Part shown: in pieces, positions 26,589 to 40,099 of the stretch | How positions within the stretch are numbered: the first letter of the stretch is position 1 | Layout: every line of letters starts with the position of its first letter | Assembly (NCBI RefSeq): GCF_019634845.1 | Contig: NZ_JAHCAQ010000017.1 | Coordinates: 22,662-86,661 of the forward strand | Direction of reading: 5' to 3' | DNA from: Dokdonella sp. | GTDB taxonomy: Bacteria > Pseudomonadota > Gammaproteobacteria > Xanthomonadales > Rhodanobacteraceae | DNA length: 64,000 bases | The notes under the pieces: model-generated | The model's database searches: none | Seen by the model: only the letters and a program-made list of their open reading frames with translations | What the model was told of the DNA's origin: nothing | Translations under genes and position numbers: made by a program

Positions 26589-28628
26589 TCAGGGCGTCAT
26601 CACGAGGCGGTTGCTCGCCCCGCTCAGGTCGCGGTTGAGCGTGATCCACAACTCGTTGCTGCCCGCGCGCAGCGACGGGAACCAGTCCTGATCCATGACC
26701 AGTGTCTGGCCATTGAGCTTGAGCGTGGGATAGCCGCTGGCGGTGTAGCCACGCACGACGATCAGCGGATGGCGCAGCGTGCCGCTGCCGACCGCGACGT
26801 TGGCATCGAGCGCGTTGCCGGCGGCGCCGAACGTGAGCGCGCCGTAGACCGGGTCGAAGCCGGCCGGGCTGTAGCTCATCGTGTCGGGCCGGTTGACGCC
26901 AGCCGGGCCGTTGGCGGCCACGCTGCCGACGCTCGCCGTCAGGGTCAGCGCCTGCGCGACCTCGATTTCGCTGCGCTGCGCCTCGATCGGGCTGGTGCTG
27001 TGCGCACCGAGCACCACGTAGACCGAGTAGCTCTGCCGCGGATAGCCCGACCGCATCGGGCCATCGTCGGCCGCATTGGTGTTGGAGGCGTAACTGGACT
27101 GGCCGAGGAAGCCGAACTGGGTGCCCCAGGTCAGGCGCGTGTTGTTGGTCGGGGTGGCGCTGCCGATGCTCCACGCGATCGCCTGGTAGGGCCATTCACC
27201 CTGCCATGGCATGAGGTAGCCGTCGCCGGCAGCGCCATTGGCCGAGGTCTTGTTCCAGAACTGGGTCATGTCGTGCCACCACGGATTGCGACCGCCACCG
27301 GCATCGTGCTGTACCAGCGTCTGGGTCTGCACCAGGCCCATCGTGGCGTCGGTGTCGGTGATCCACTCCTTCACGTAGGGCACGGTATTGGGCTGGTTCC
27401 AGGTCCAACTGCTGTTGAGCGTGACCGGTGCGCTGGTGGTCGTGAACTTCCACAGGTCGCCCCAGGCGACGCCGCTGACGTTCTTGGAGCCGTCGCCGTC
27501 GAACTCGAGCTCGCCGTAGGGCGCACGCGAATCGTCGTTGAGGTAGTTGGCCGGCAGGCTGCTCATGTCGAAGGTGACGGCCCACAGCGGATTGTCGCGC
27601 CCGGTGGCGAACACCCAGTCGATCGTGACCGGCAACGGCACGCTTTGCGGCGCGCCGCTCTGGCGGCAGTTGCGCGGATAGTTCTGGGTGAAGCGGAAGA
27701 TCGCATGGTGGCGGCCGGTGAATACGCGCTGGAACTGCCCCGCGATGAACCCACCGAGCGGCGAGTCGTCGCCGGTGCAGACGTTGCCGAGCCAGGCCGA
27801 ATGCGACACGACGTAGCCGAAGCCGGCGTAGCCGCCGTTGCCGTAGGTGCTCACCTGCGCGACGCGGGTGGCGTTGGCCGGCGTCTGGTAGCGGAACTCG
27901 CGCAGCGCGCCGCCGCGGGCGCCACCGGGGCCGGCCGCGCCATTGTTCTGCGCCAGCACCGCCACGCGCGGGCGGGCCAGGCTGTCGCGCCAGGTGAAGC
28001 GGTCGCTCAGCATGCCGGCCACGGCCACGTTCTGCTCGTGCACGAGGCCATTGCCGGCCGGCGGTGCGCTGCCCTCGAAGCCGTTGGCGAAGATCGGATC
28101 GAGCGTGGCGCTGGTGAGCACGATGTCGTCGAAATAGACGGTCGGCTGGCTGCCGCCGGCATTGCTCATGATGTTGATGCGGTCGAACTGTGCGAGGGTC
28201 GGAAACGCGCTCGCCAGCGGCACGGTCACCTGCTTCCAGGTGCCTGCGGTCGGTCCGCCACCGGAAATGTAGGTGTTGAGCGCGACGCTGGCCTCAGCGG
28301 CCGGCGCGGTGTTTTCGAGGGTCAAGGTCAAGGCCTGGTTGCTGCTGCTGCCGCCGTGCACCCACAGGCGCAGGTTCGGGAAGGCGGCACTCGTGAAGCC
28401 CGCGCCGGCCTTGGTCAGCGAAATCGCGTTGTAGTTGTTGCCGGTCAATGCGATCGACGCGCTGCCGCCGTGCACCGGGGAGGGGTTGGCGAAATTGCTG
28501 CCGCCACCCCAGGACCAGTCGCCGAAGCCGTTCTGCAAGGCGTCGTCGTAGACGACCAGATCGGCGTGCGCCGGGGCCGCGGCAATGCCGCCGAGCGCAA
28601 CGATGAATGCCGCAACGTGCAAACGCAT
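26589..28628 (-). CDS. Large secreted protein with N-terminal beta-sandwich and GFE motif; function unknown
   Basis: 679 aa. A signal peptide (residues 1-22, ending A-H-A) leads to a galactose-binding-like sandwich (about 23-172) with W-K-Q-V-T-V-P-L and V-Y-F-D-D-I-V-L, typical of carbohydrate-binding modules. Next is D-P-I-F-A-N-G-F-E at 177-185. The remaining ~490 residues are rich in aromatic residues and look like an extracellular beta protein; I recognise no catalytic motif. A Shine-Dalgarno GGGGAGA precedes the ATG. In the other secreted proteins the GFE motif is terminal or starts a C-terminal module, but here a large domain follows it. A glycan-binding or glycan-degrading role is plausible but unproven. 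Confidence 0.7.
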   Translation of the reverse strand: MRLHVAAFIVALGGIAAAPAHADLVVYDDALQNGFGDWSWGGGSNFANPSPVHGGSASIALTGNNYNAISLTKAGAGFTSAAFPNLRLWVHGGSSSNQALTLTLENTAPAAEASVALNTYISGGGPTAGTWKQVTVPLASAFPTLAQFDRINIMSNAGGSQPTVYFDDIVLTSATLDPIFANGFEGSAPPAGNGLVHEQNVAVAGMLSDRFTWRDSLARPRVAVLAQNNGAAGPGGARGGALREFRYQTPANATRVAQVSTYGNGGYAGFGYVVSHSAWLGNVCTGDDSPLGGFIAGQFQRVFTGRHHAIFRFTQNYPRNCRQSGAPQSVPLPVTIDWVFATGRDNPLWAVTFDMSSLPANYLNDDSRAPYGELEFDGDGSKNVSGVAWGDLWKFTTTSAPVTLNSSWTWNQPNTVPYVKEWITDTDATMGLVQTQTLVQHDAGGGRNPWWHDMTQFWNKTSANGAAGDGYLMPWQGEWPYQAIAWSIGSATPTNNTRLTWGTQFGFLGQSSYASNTNAADDGPMRSGYPRQSYSVYVVLGAHSTSPIEAQRSEIEVAQALTLTASVGSVAANGPAGVNRPDTMSYSPAGFDPVYGALTFGAAGNALDANVAVGSGTLRHPLIVVRGYTASGYPTLKLNGQTLVMDQDWFPSLRAGSNELWITLNRDLSGASNRLVMTP

Positions 28629-28653
28629 GAGAATCTCCCCTGTGACGGTGAAC

Positions 28654-28680
28654 GGGCCCACGCCGACGCGACATGGGCCC
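28654..28680 (-). promoter_or_regulatory. Inverted repeat in leader of the secreted-protein gene
   Basis: GGGCCCA (28654-28660) and TGGGCCC (28674-28680), perfect 7-bp arms 13 nt apart, 26 nt upstream of the start at 28628. It could be an operator or a leader stem-loop. Confidence 0.35.
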
Positions 28681-28793
28681 CTGAATGTCGATACGCCAAA
28701 TCGCGCGCCAAAAAGACATCGGGATCGCCCGGGCGATGCCGACACGCCCGCCGTGACCGCCGCGCGACGGTGCGCCGCGTGCCGCCCGGGGCA

Positions 28794-28816
28794 CCGCCCG
28801 GCGGATCGCCGGGCGG
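28794..28816 (+). promoter_or_regulatory. Strong hairpin upstream of aceE
   Basis: CCGCCCGGCG-GAT-CGCCGGGCGG, a perfect 10-bp GC stem with a 3-nt loop, about 93 nt before the aceE ATG. The upstream gene is divergent, so this cannot be its terminator. It may lie in the aceE leader (attenuator or mRNA stabiliser) or upstream of the promoter. TAAACT at 28827-28832 is a possible -10. Confidence 0.45.
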
Positions 28817-28908
28817 CGCGGTGAGCTAAACTGCGCCTTCCCACATCGCCAACCCGGCACGCCACGGCGCCGCCGCCCCGGCCCGCCGCCGCAGACGGAG
28901 ATCCAGCC

Positions 28909-31608
<2,700 letters not shown>

Positions 31609-31660
31609 GCACCGGCATGTGGGCGCCACCGGGCGCCCGCATGCCCTGACCGAGTCCGTC

Positions 31661-32761
31661 ATGCGCCTGCCCCTGTGGCCGATGTTCGTGTTGCTGCTGC
31701 TCGCCGGCATGCCGCCGGGCGCGCGTGCTGCCGCAGCGGCGCCGGCGCCGTTCGAGCACGTGTTCATCATCGTCCTCGAGAACCAGCTCTACGACACCAC
31801 CTTCGGCGCGGCGTCGGCAGCACCCTACCTGGCCCACGAGCTGCCCGCCAAGGGGGCGCTGCTGCGGCAGTACTACGCGATCGGCCACTTGAGCCTGGGC
31901 AACTACATCGCGCTCATCAGTGGCCAGGCACCGAACAAGGCGACCCAGCACGATTGCACGGTGTTCAGCGAATTCGTCGCCAGCGGCCCGCTCGACGCCG
32001 CCGGCCAGTTGCCGGGCGAAGGCTGCGTGTACCCGCCCCAGGTGCGCACCGTGGCCGACCAGCTCACGGCCGCCGGTCGCAGCTGGAAGGGTTACATGGA
32101 GGACATGGGCAAGGACCCCCGGCGCGAGGCGGCAAGCTGCGCGCACGCGAAGATCGGCAGCGAGGATCCCACGCGGCGCGCGACCGCACGCGACCAGTAC
32201 GCCGCCAAGCACAACCCGTTCGTGTACTTCCACTCGATCATCGACGATCGCGCGCGCTGCCAGCGCCACGTGGTCAATCTCAAGGTGCTCGACCGCGACC
32301 TGCGCCAGCTCGCGACCACGCCCAACTACAGCTTCATCGCGCCCAACCTGTGCCATGACGGCCACGATGCGCCGTGCAAGAACGGCGAACCGGGCGGCCT
32401 GGTCTCGGTCGACCACTTTCTGCGCCAGTGGATCCCGCGCATCATGGCCTCGGCCGCGTACCGGCGTGGCGGCCTCATCATCATCACCTTCGACGAGGCG
32501 ACGATGGCCGACACCAGTGGCTGCTGCGCTGCGCGGCCGCTGCCCGGCGGCCCGCCGCCCGGCATCGACGGCCCCGGCGGCGGTCGCATCGGCGCCGTGC
32601 TGCTGTCACCGCGCATCAAGCCCGGCACGGTGTCGGACGTGCCCTACAACCACTATGCACTGCTGCGCTGGGTCGAGGACAACTTCGGCCTCGATCACCT
32701 CGGCTACGCCGGCGCCGACGGGCTCGCCGGTTTCGGCGCCGACGTGTTCGGCCCGCACTGA
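31661..32761 (+). CDS. Secreted phosphoesterase (acid phosphatase / phospholipase C family)
   Basis: 366 aa. Signal peptide (about 1-24, A-R-A-A-A-A) then a PF04185-type domain: V-F-I-I-V-L-E-N-Q-L-Y-D-T-T-F-G carries the metal-binding E-N motif, G-H-L-S-L-G-N-Y is the next conserved patch, then I-I-T-F-D-E-A and N-H-Y near the end. These alkaline-phosphatase-superfamily enzymes hydrolyse phosphomonoesters or phospholipids. Several Cys pairs suit an oxidising compartment. It begins 52 nt after aceE on the same strand but is unlikely to be functionally linked. Confidence 0.82.
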   Translation: MRLPLWPMFVLLLLAGMPPGARAAAAAPAPFEHVFIIVLENQLYDTTFGAASAAPYLAHELPAKGALLRQYYAIGHLSLGNYIALISGQAPNKATQHDCTVFSEFVASGPLDAAGQLPGEGCVYPPQVRTVADQLTAAGRSWKGYMEDMGKDPRREAASCAHAKIGSEDPTRRATARDQYAAKHNPFVYFHSIIDDRARCQRHVVNLKVLDRDLRQLATTPNYSFIAPNLCHDGHDAPCKNGEPGGLVSVDHFLRQWIPRIMASAAYRRGGLIIITFDEATMADTSGCCAARPLPGGPPPGIDGPGGGRIGAVLLSPRIKPGTVSDVPYNHYALLRWVEDNFGLDHLGYAGADGLAGFGADVFGPH

Positions 32762-32848
32762 GCGCGCCGCCAGCGCGCAGGCGCACGCACGAATCGCGCC
32801 CGCTGCGCGCCGATTGACGCTCGCCCGGCGGCCTTCGATGATGCGCCG

Positions 32849-35176
32849 ATGCGCATCCTCATCCGCTTCCTCATCGGCCTGCTCGCACTGGGCGCACTGC
32901 CCAGCAGCGCCGAACCGATCGACGCCAGCAAACTGTTTGACGGCGCCCGCGCACAGCTCGCCGACATGCGCAAGCAACTGGCGACCGGCGATCTCGACTC
33001 GGCCCGGCTCGATGCGCTGCGCAGCCAGAACAACGAGCTCGTCGGGCGCGCCCAGGCGCTCATCGACGAACGCACGCCGCTGCTCGACGCGCTCGATGCC
33101 CGCAGCGCCGAACTCGGGCCGCTGCCGCAGGACGGCACGCGCGAGGCCGCCGACATCGGCGCCCAGCGCAAGGACCTCGAGCGGCAGCGCGCCAGCACCG
33201 ATGCCGACCTGCGTCGTGCGCGGCTCATCCTCGTCGATGCGGCGCAGATCAGCGCCGCGATCAGCCAGGCACGTCGCGCCAGCTTTCTCGGCCATCTGTC
33301 GCAGCGCACGGCCTCACCGCTCACTGCAACCTTCTGGCGCGAACTGGACGGCAACCTCGACCGCGACCGCGCCGCGCTGCAGGCGCTGCTGGCGCAGACG
33401 CGCACCTCGTTCGAACGCAGCTTCGCCGCCGCCAACCTGCCGCGCGCGCTCGGCGCTGGCGCCCTCGGGCTGGGCGTGCTGTGCCTGCTGCCGTGGCTGA
33501 CGCGACGCGTGCTCGTGCCGCGCATCGCGGCGCGCTTGCAGGCCGGGCGCCTGCGCCGCTCGCTGGCCGCGTTCCTCATCGCCGCCGGCACCACGCTCGG
33601 CGCCTGGCTCGGCGCCAGCATCCTGCTCGGCTGGAGCGATGCCGACGCCAGCGCCGACGACAGCACGCGGGTGTTGCGTACCGCGCTCGTCACGGCGATG
33701 TTGTGGGGAGGTTTCGTCGCCGGCATCGGCAGCGGCCTGCTGTCGCCGACGCGGCCGTCATGGCGACTGGCGCCGATCGACGATGCGATCGCGCGGCGCC
33801 TGCGCGCGCTGCCGTGGTTGCTCGGCGCGGCAGTGGGCTGCGCCATCGTCATCCACCACTTCTACCAGCTCGCCGGCGCCGGGGTATCGGCGACGATGCT
33901 TGGCAGCCTGTGCCTGGGCGTGCTGTACGCGCTCATCGTCGGCTGGGGCCTGTTGCGCATGACGCACCACGCGACCACGCCGCCCGAGGAAGTGACGCGG
34001 CCGGCCTGGATCGGTGCCGTCATCGCGATCGCATGGGCGGCGGTGCTGGCGGTGTTGGTCAGCGCCGCGACCGGCTACATCGCGCTCGCCTACCAGCTCG
34101 CGCAGCAACTGGTCGGCGGCATCGTCGTCGCCGCGCTGCTGTATCTGCTGGTGTGCTTCATCGAGGACCTGTTCGCGGCGGCGGTCCATTCGCGCAGCGC
34201 CTGGCTCACGCGCTCGCTGGGGCTGGGCCAGCGCACGCTCGACCAGTGGGCCGTACTCGGCACCGGCCTGCTGCGGCTGGCGGCGATGACGCTGGGCCTG
34301 CTCGCGGTGCTGGCGCCACTGGGCGCCGATCCGGGCGAACTCGTCGACCGGGTCCTGCGACGCGGCAACACGCTTGGCATCGGCTCGTTCTCGTTCACGC
34401 CATCGGCCGTGGTGGGCGCGGCGCTCGCGCTCGTGGTCGGCGTGGCGTTGGTGCGCGGAGTCCAGCACTGGCTGCGCCACACCTACCTGCCGACGACGCG
34501 GCTCGATGCCGCGATGCGCGACTCGATCACCACCCTGCTCGGCTGGCTCGGCATCGTGGTGGTGGTGGGCATCGCGCTGGCGGCGCTGGGCCTGAGCCTC
34601 GAGCGCATCGCCTGGATCGCCAGCGCGCTGTCGGTCGGCATCGGCTTTGGCCTGCAGGCCATCGTGCAGAACTTCGTGTCGGGCCTGATCCTGCTCGTCG
34701 AGCGCCCGGTCAAGGTCGGCGATTGGGTGGTACTGGGCGACGTCGAGGGCGACATCCGCCGCATCAAGGTGCGCGCGACCGAGATCCAGCTCGCCGATCG
34801 CTCGACCGTCATCGTGCCCAACTCGGAACTGGTGACCAAGAGCGTGCGCAACGTCACGCTGGCCAATGCCGACGGCCGCGTGCGCTTTCTGCTGCCACTG
34901 CCGCTCGGCAGTGACGCCGCGCACGTGCGCGAGATCGTGCTGCAGGCGGTGACGGCCCACGCCGAAGTGCTGGAGCGCCCGGCGCCGTCAGTGCTGCTCG
35001 ATGGCATCGCCGGTGGCGCGCTGGTGTTCGCGGTGGCCGCCTACATCGCCAACCCGCGGCGGCTGGCAAGCGTGCGCAGCGAACTGCTGCTGGAGATCCT
35101 GGCGTGCCTGCGCAGCAATGACATCGCGCTGTCCTCGCCGCTGCAGGTGGTCAGCAGCGGCGGCACGCGCGACTGA
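32849..35176 (+). CDS. MscS-family mechanosensitive channel, large type
   Basis: 775 aa. A signal peptide (about 1-21) and a periplasmic coiled-coil-rich region (to about 190) precede roughly ten TM helices. The last helices and beta domain carry the MscS core: G-I-G-F-G-L-Q-A-I-V-Q-N-F-V-S-G-L-I-L-L and E-R-P-V-K-V-G-D-W-V. N-S-E-L-V-T is the family's P-N-S pattern. The layout resembles E. coli MscK/YbiO-type channels with extra N-terminal domains. It probably releases solutes on osmotic downshock. Confidence 0.88.
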   Translation: MRILIRFLIGLLALGALPSSAEPIDASKLFDGARAQLADMRKQLATGDLDSARLDALRSQNNELVGRAQALIDERTPLLDALDARSAELGPLPQDGTREAADIGAQRKDLERQRASTDADLRRARLILVDAAQISAAISQARRASFLGHLSQRTASPLTATFWRELDGNLDRDRAALQALLAQTRTSFERSFAAANLPRALGAGALGLGVLCLLPWLTRRVLVPRIAARLQAGRLRRSLAAFLIAAGTTLGAWLGASILLGWSDADASADDSTRVLRTALVTAMLWGGFVAGIGSGLLSPTRPSWRLAPIDDAIARRLRALPWLLGAAVGCAIVIHHFYQLAGAGVSATMLGSLCLGVLYALIVGWGLLRMTHHATTPPEEVTRPAWIGAVIAIAWAAVLAVLVSAATGYIALAYQLAQQLVGGIVVAALLYLLVCFIEDLFAAAVHSRSAWLTRSLGLGQRTLDQWAVLGTGLLRLAAMTLGLLAVLAPLGADPGELVDRVLRRGNTLGIGSFSFTPSAVVGAALALVVGVALVRGVQHWLRHTYLPTTRLDAAMRDSITTLLGWLGIVVVVGIALAALGLSLERIAWIASALSVGIGFGLQAIVQNFVSGLILLVERPVKVGDWVVLGDVEGDIRRIKVRATEIQLADRSTVIVPNSELVTKSVRNVTLANADGRVRFLLPLPLGSDAAHVREIVLQAVTAHAEVLERPAPSVLLDGIAGGALVFAVAAYIANPRRLASVRSELLLEILACLRSNDIALSSPLQVVSSGGTRD

Positions 35177-35206
35177 AGCGCCGGGCCACGCCGGGGACCA
35201 CAAACG

Positions 35207-35233
35207 ACACCGCCGGCACGAGGCCGGCGGTGT
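35207..35233. terminator. Hairpin between convergent mscS-like and HU-like genes
   Basis: ACACCGCCGG (35207-35216) and CCGGCGGTGT (35224-35233), a perfect 10-bp stem with a 7-nt loop. It lies 31 nt after one stop and 30 nt after the other. There is no T-run; probably a bidirectional terminator. Confidence 0.6.
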
Positions 35234-35262
35234 GTGAAGCGATGACAGGAACGGCGCGCGGC

Positions 35263-35622
35263 TTACTGCGCAGCGTCCTTGAGCTTCTTGAGCGCGCGGA
35301 CCTTCACCTTCACCGAAGCCGGCTTGGCTGCGAACCAGCGCTCTTCCTTGGTGAACGGATCGATGCCCTTGCGCTTGGGCTTGGCCGGCACATTGACCGC
35401 CGTGATCTTGAGCAGGCCCGGCAGCGTGAACTGGCCAGCGCCCTTCTTGTGCACCGAATTGGCGACCGCCTGCTCGAGCGCGGCGAGCACGGCGCGCACG
35501 TCCTTCGCCGCGACGGCGGCATGCTCGGCCAGGTGCGACACGAGCCCGGACTTGCCAAGCGGTTCGGTGATCGGCTTCGACGCGGCCTTCTTGCCCGCAG
35601 CCGGCTTCTTGGATGTAGCCAT
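35263..35622 (-). CDS. HU/IHF-family DNA-binding protein
   Basis: 119 aa. A Lys/Ala-rich N-terminal extension (residues 1-18, K-K-P-A-A-G-K-K) precedes an HU-type fold: helices to about 60, then G-Q-F-T-L-P-G-L-L-K-I and the arm region with K-G-I-D-P-F-T-K-E-E. It is longer than canonical HU (90 aa) because of the basic tail, as in other xanthomonad HU-like proteins. It should bend or compact DNA in the nucleoid. GGAG lies upstream of the ATG at a long spacing. Confidence 0.88.
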   Translation of the reverse strand: MATSKKPAAGKKAASKPITEPLGKSGLVSHLAEHAAVAAKDVRAVLAALEQAVANSVHKKGAGQFTLPGLLKITAVNVPAKPKRKGIDPFTKEERWFAAKPASVKVKVRALKKLKDAAQ

Positions 35623-35784
35623 GGTTGTCGTTTCTCCGTGGGGGTAGCGCGGCGCATCGCTTGCGTCGCTGTGCCTAGCGTAGCGTTTTTTTTTGCCCGA
35701 TGCGCGTGTTTTGCCGGCTTGAAATGCGGAATTTTTTGCCGGCGCCCGCTGCCGCGATGCGGCACCGCAGCGGCCGGCGCCGCA
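35623..35784 (-). promoter_or_regulatory. HU-gene promoter region with phased A-tracts and hairpin
   Basis: On the minus strand there are A-tracts of 6 (35732-35737), 4 (35709-35712) and 9 (35686-35694), spaced about two helical turns apart, which predicts intrinsic curvature. Upstream, against the maeB stop, is a nested stem formed by GCCGGC/GCCGGC and CGCTGC/GCAGCG (35738-35778). The curved AT-rich stretch likely enhances the promoter, with a -10 near 35675-35682. Confidence 0.4.
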
Positions 35785-38097
<2,313 letters not shown>

Positions 38098-38169
38098 GAC
38101 GGGCCGGGGCTGGGGACGGGTGCGGCAGGCGGCGCGCGAGCACGCGGCGCGCGGCCACGCGCAGCGCGC

Positions 38170-38175
38170 ACTATA
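38170..38175 (-). promoter_or_regulatory. Candidate -10 box of maeB
   Basis: TATAGT on the minus strand, five of six bases matching the sigma70 consensus, 72 nt upstream of the maeB ATG in otherwise very GC-rich DNA. No good -35 is evident. Confidence 0.4.
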
Positions 38176-38213
38176 CAACCGCCGGTGGTGCCGCTGCGGC
38201 CGGCCGCGGCGCG

Positions 38214-40082
38214 CTAGCCGCGCTTGGCCGCGGCGCTGCGCAGGCGCGCCGCGAACTCGGCGCGCCGCGCGTCCCATTGCTCGCGCGCGGCGGCGACGCG
38301 GGCCGCCTCCAGCATGGCGGCCAGCCGCGTCGACGAGGGCGCCTTGCCGCGATTGGCCCACGAGCGCGCAACGATCGCCACCGCCTGCTGCACGGTCAGC
38401 GTCTTCGCGCTGGCCACGTAGAGGTTGGCAATCAGCCCGGCAGGCAACGGCGTATCGGGATCGATCAGCCGCGCGCCGACGTAGAGGCTGCCGGCGCTGA
38501 CATGACCGTCGTGATCGTTGTGGGCGTGCTTCTTGTACAACGTGGTGACCGTGGACAGGCCCTCCACGCTGCTGAGTCGATGGCCCGGCGGCAGTCCCAC
38601 ATCGTTGCTCACGTAGGTGATCGTGGTGTGGTTGCTGCCCGGCAGCGTGGTGACATTGGCCTCGCCGAACTGCACGGTACTGTTGTCGTCGAGCGTCAGG
38701 TCAAGGCGGGCGATCGCATGGCCGCCAGCCGCTCCATAGCGGTTGAAGCCTTCATCCTCCCACTTGTACTGTGCGACGACGACCTTGACCGCGACCACCG
38801 ACTTCTGCCGCAGATCGAGCACGTAGACGTTGTTGGGCGCAGCGGCGCCGTCGCCGGCACGATTGACGACGATCTGCGACAACCAGTGGGTGATGCCGCC
38901 TTCGTTGTTGCCGCTGAGGTACGAGATCGCAGCCACCGGCGCCGGCGTCGGCAAGCCGACAAAGGGGTAATCCTGTTGCGGCAAGGTGTAGTCCGGCGCC
39001 ACGCAATGATTGCCCGGACACAGGCCTATGTCGCGCAGTTCGGGAATGCCGTAGGGCCCGTAGAACAACTCGCGCGTGAGCGGCGGTGCCGCGCCATCGA
39101 GCCGATTGAGCATGGTCGGCCAGCGGTCGCGGAAGTCCTGCACCATCAAGGTGTATGCGCTGTGGATCTGCACCTGCTTCTTGCGCGCCTTCCAGGCACC
39201 CGAGGCCAGACGCACGAAGTCGGATGGATTGACCAACGCTCCGCCCGCATCGCAGACCACTACATCGAGTTGACTGCGTGCATCGTGGAACCGCTGCTCG
39301 TAGTCCTGGAACAGCGAAGGCAGCGTCGCATCGACATGCCGGCAGTAGCGGTTGACCACGACGTCGAACTGCTGGTGGAAGTAGTCGATGACGCCCTCGA
39401 CGAGGCCGCGCCGCTGGCCGAACCAGATCACGTCGCGCAGGAACACCAGGTGCATGTTGGCGAACTGCGCAAAGTAGGGCAGCACCGGTTTGGCCCAGCC
39501 ACTGGGCTGGAACGAGGGCGCCTGCTGCAGCAGCATCTGGTGGGTGCTGAAGATGCTCTGCTGGATCGCGCTGGCCAGTTGCTCGGATGGCTCGGTCTCG
39601 TAGGCCTGCACGAGCTGCTGGAAGCCGAGCAGGGCGTCGTGCGCGCCGGTCGCCGACTGCTGCATCTGGTCGAGCACGAGATTGTCGATGTCGTGCTCGA
39701 TGAGTGACTCGACCTTGCCCTTGATCTCGCTCCAGATGTCGGGCTGCGGCTGCTGGCTCGGCAGCGGCCAGAGCACGGTAAGCAACAGGCTCAGCACGCC
39801 GCCGACCTCGGGAATCAGATTGAGCCCGGCCGCCAGCACCGAGCCGACCTTGCCCATCGCGTCGCTGTAGGAAGGATCGTTGGCCGGCGCCTGCGTCTGC
39901 GCGCAGCTATCGGCGCCACGCGCGGCGGCACTGGCCAACAAGCCGCCGAGGCCGGTTCCGGCCAGCATCGGCAGCAGCGCCGCGCCGGCGAACCGGCGCA
40001 GGCAGTCACGCCGCGCGCGGTCGATCGATTCGCTCAGGGGCTCGCGCCGCAGCGTGGGCGGAAGATCATGGGGTGTGTTCAT
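38214..40082 (-). CDS. Cry-like delta-endotoxin homologue with Tat-type signal
   Basis: 622 aa. Residues 22-50 look like a Tat signal (A-R-R-D-C-L-R-R-F then a hydrophobic stretch to G-L-L-A). Residues about 75-350 resemble the helical pore-forming domain I of three-domain Cry toxins. There is a hydrophobic hairpin (L-I-P-E-V-G-G-V-L-S-L-L) followed by V-L-W-P-L, a Q/E-rich helix region, the central helix P-Y-F-A-Q-F-A-N-M-H-L-V-F-L-R-D-V near 202-218 with W-F-G-Q, and L-T-R-E-L-F-Y at about 345, where Cry proteins carry L-T-R-E. The last ~270 residues are beta-rich and unlike any Cry domain I can name. The ATG with GGAGG 6 nt upstream is chosen. It starts 17 nt after the upstream beta-helix gene, so the two form an operon. 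A role against eukaryotes is inference. Confidence 0.75.
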   Translation of the reverse strand: MNTPHDLPPTLRREPLSESIDRARRDCLRRFAGAALLPMLAGTGLGGLLASAAARGADSCAQTQAPANDPSYSDAMGKVGSVLAAGLNLIPEVGGVLSLLLTVLWPLPSQQPQPDIWSEIKGKVESLIEHDIDNLVLDQMQQSATGAHDALLGFQQLVQAYETEPSEQLASAIQQSIFSTHQMLLQQAPSFQPSGWAKPVLPYFAQFANMHLVFLRDVIWFGQRRGLVEGVIDYFHQQFDVVVNRYCRHVDATLPSLFQDYEQRFHDARSQLDVVVCDAGGALVNPSDFVRLASGAWKARKKQVQIHSAYTLMVQDFRDRWPTMLNRLDGAAPPLTRELFYGPYGIPELRDIGLCPGNHCVAPDYTLPQQDYPFVGLPTPAPVAAISYLSGNNEGGITHWLSQIVVNRAGDGAAAPNNVYVLDLRQKSVVAVKVVVAQYKWEDEGFNRYGAAGGHAIARLDLTLDDNSTVQFGEANVTTLPGSNHTTITYVSNDVGLPPGHRLSSVEGLSTVTTLYKKHAHNDHDGHVSAGSLYVGARLIDPDTPLPAGLIANLYVASAKTLTVQQAVAIVARSWANRGKAPSSTRLAAMLEAARVAAAREQWDARRAEFAARLRSAAAKRG

Positions 40083-40099
40083 CGCGTTCCTCCGCAGCT

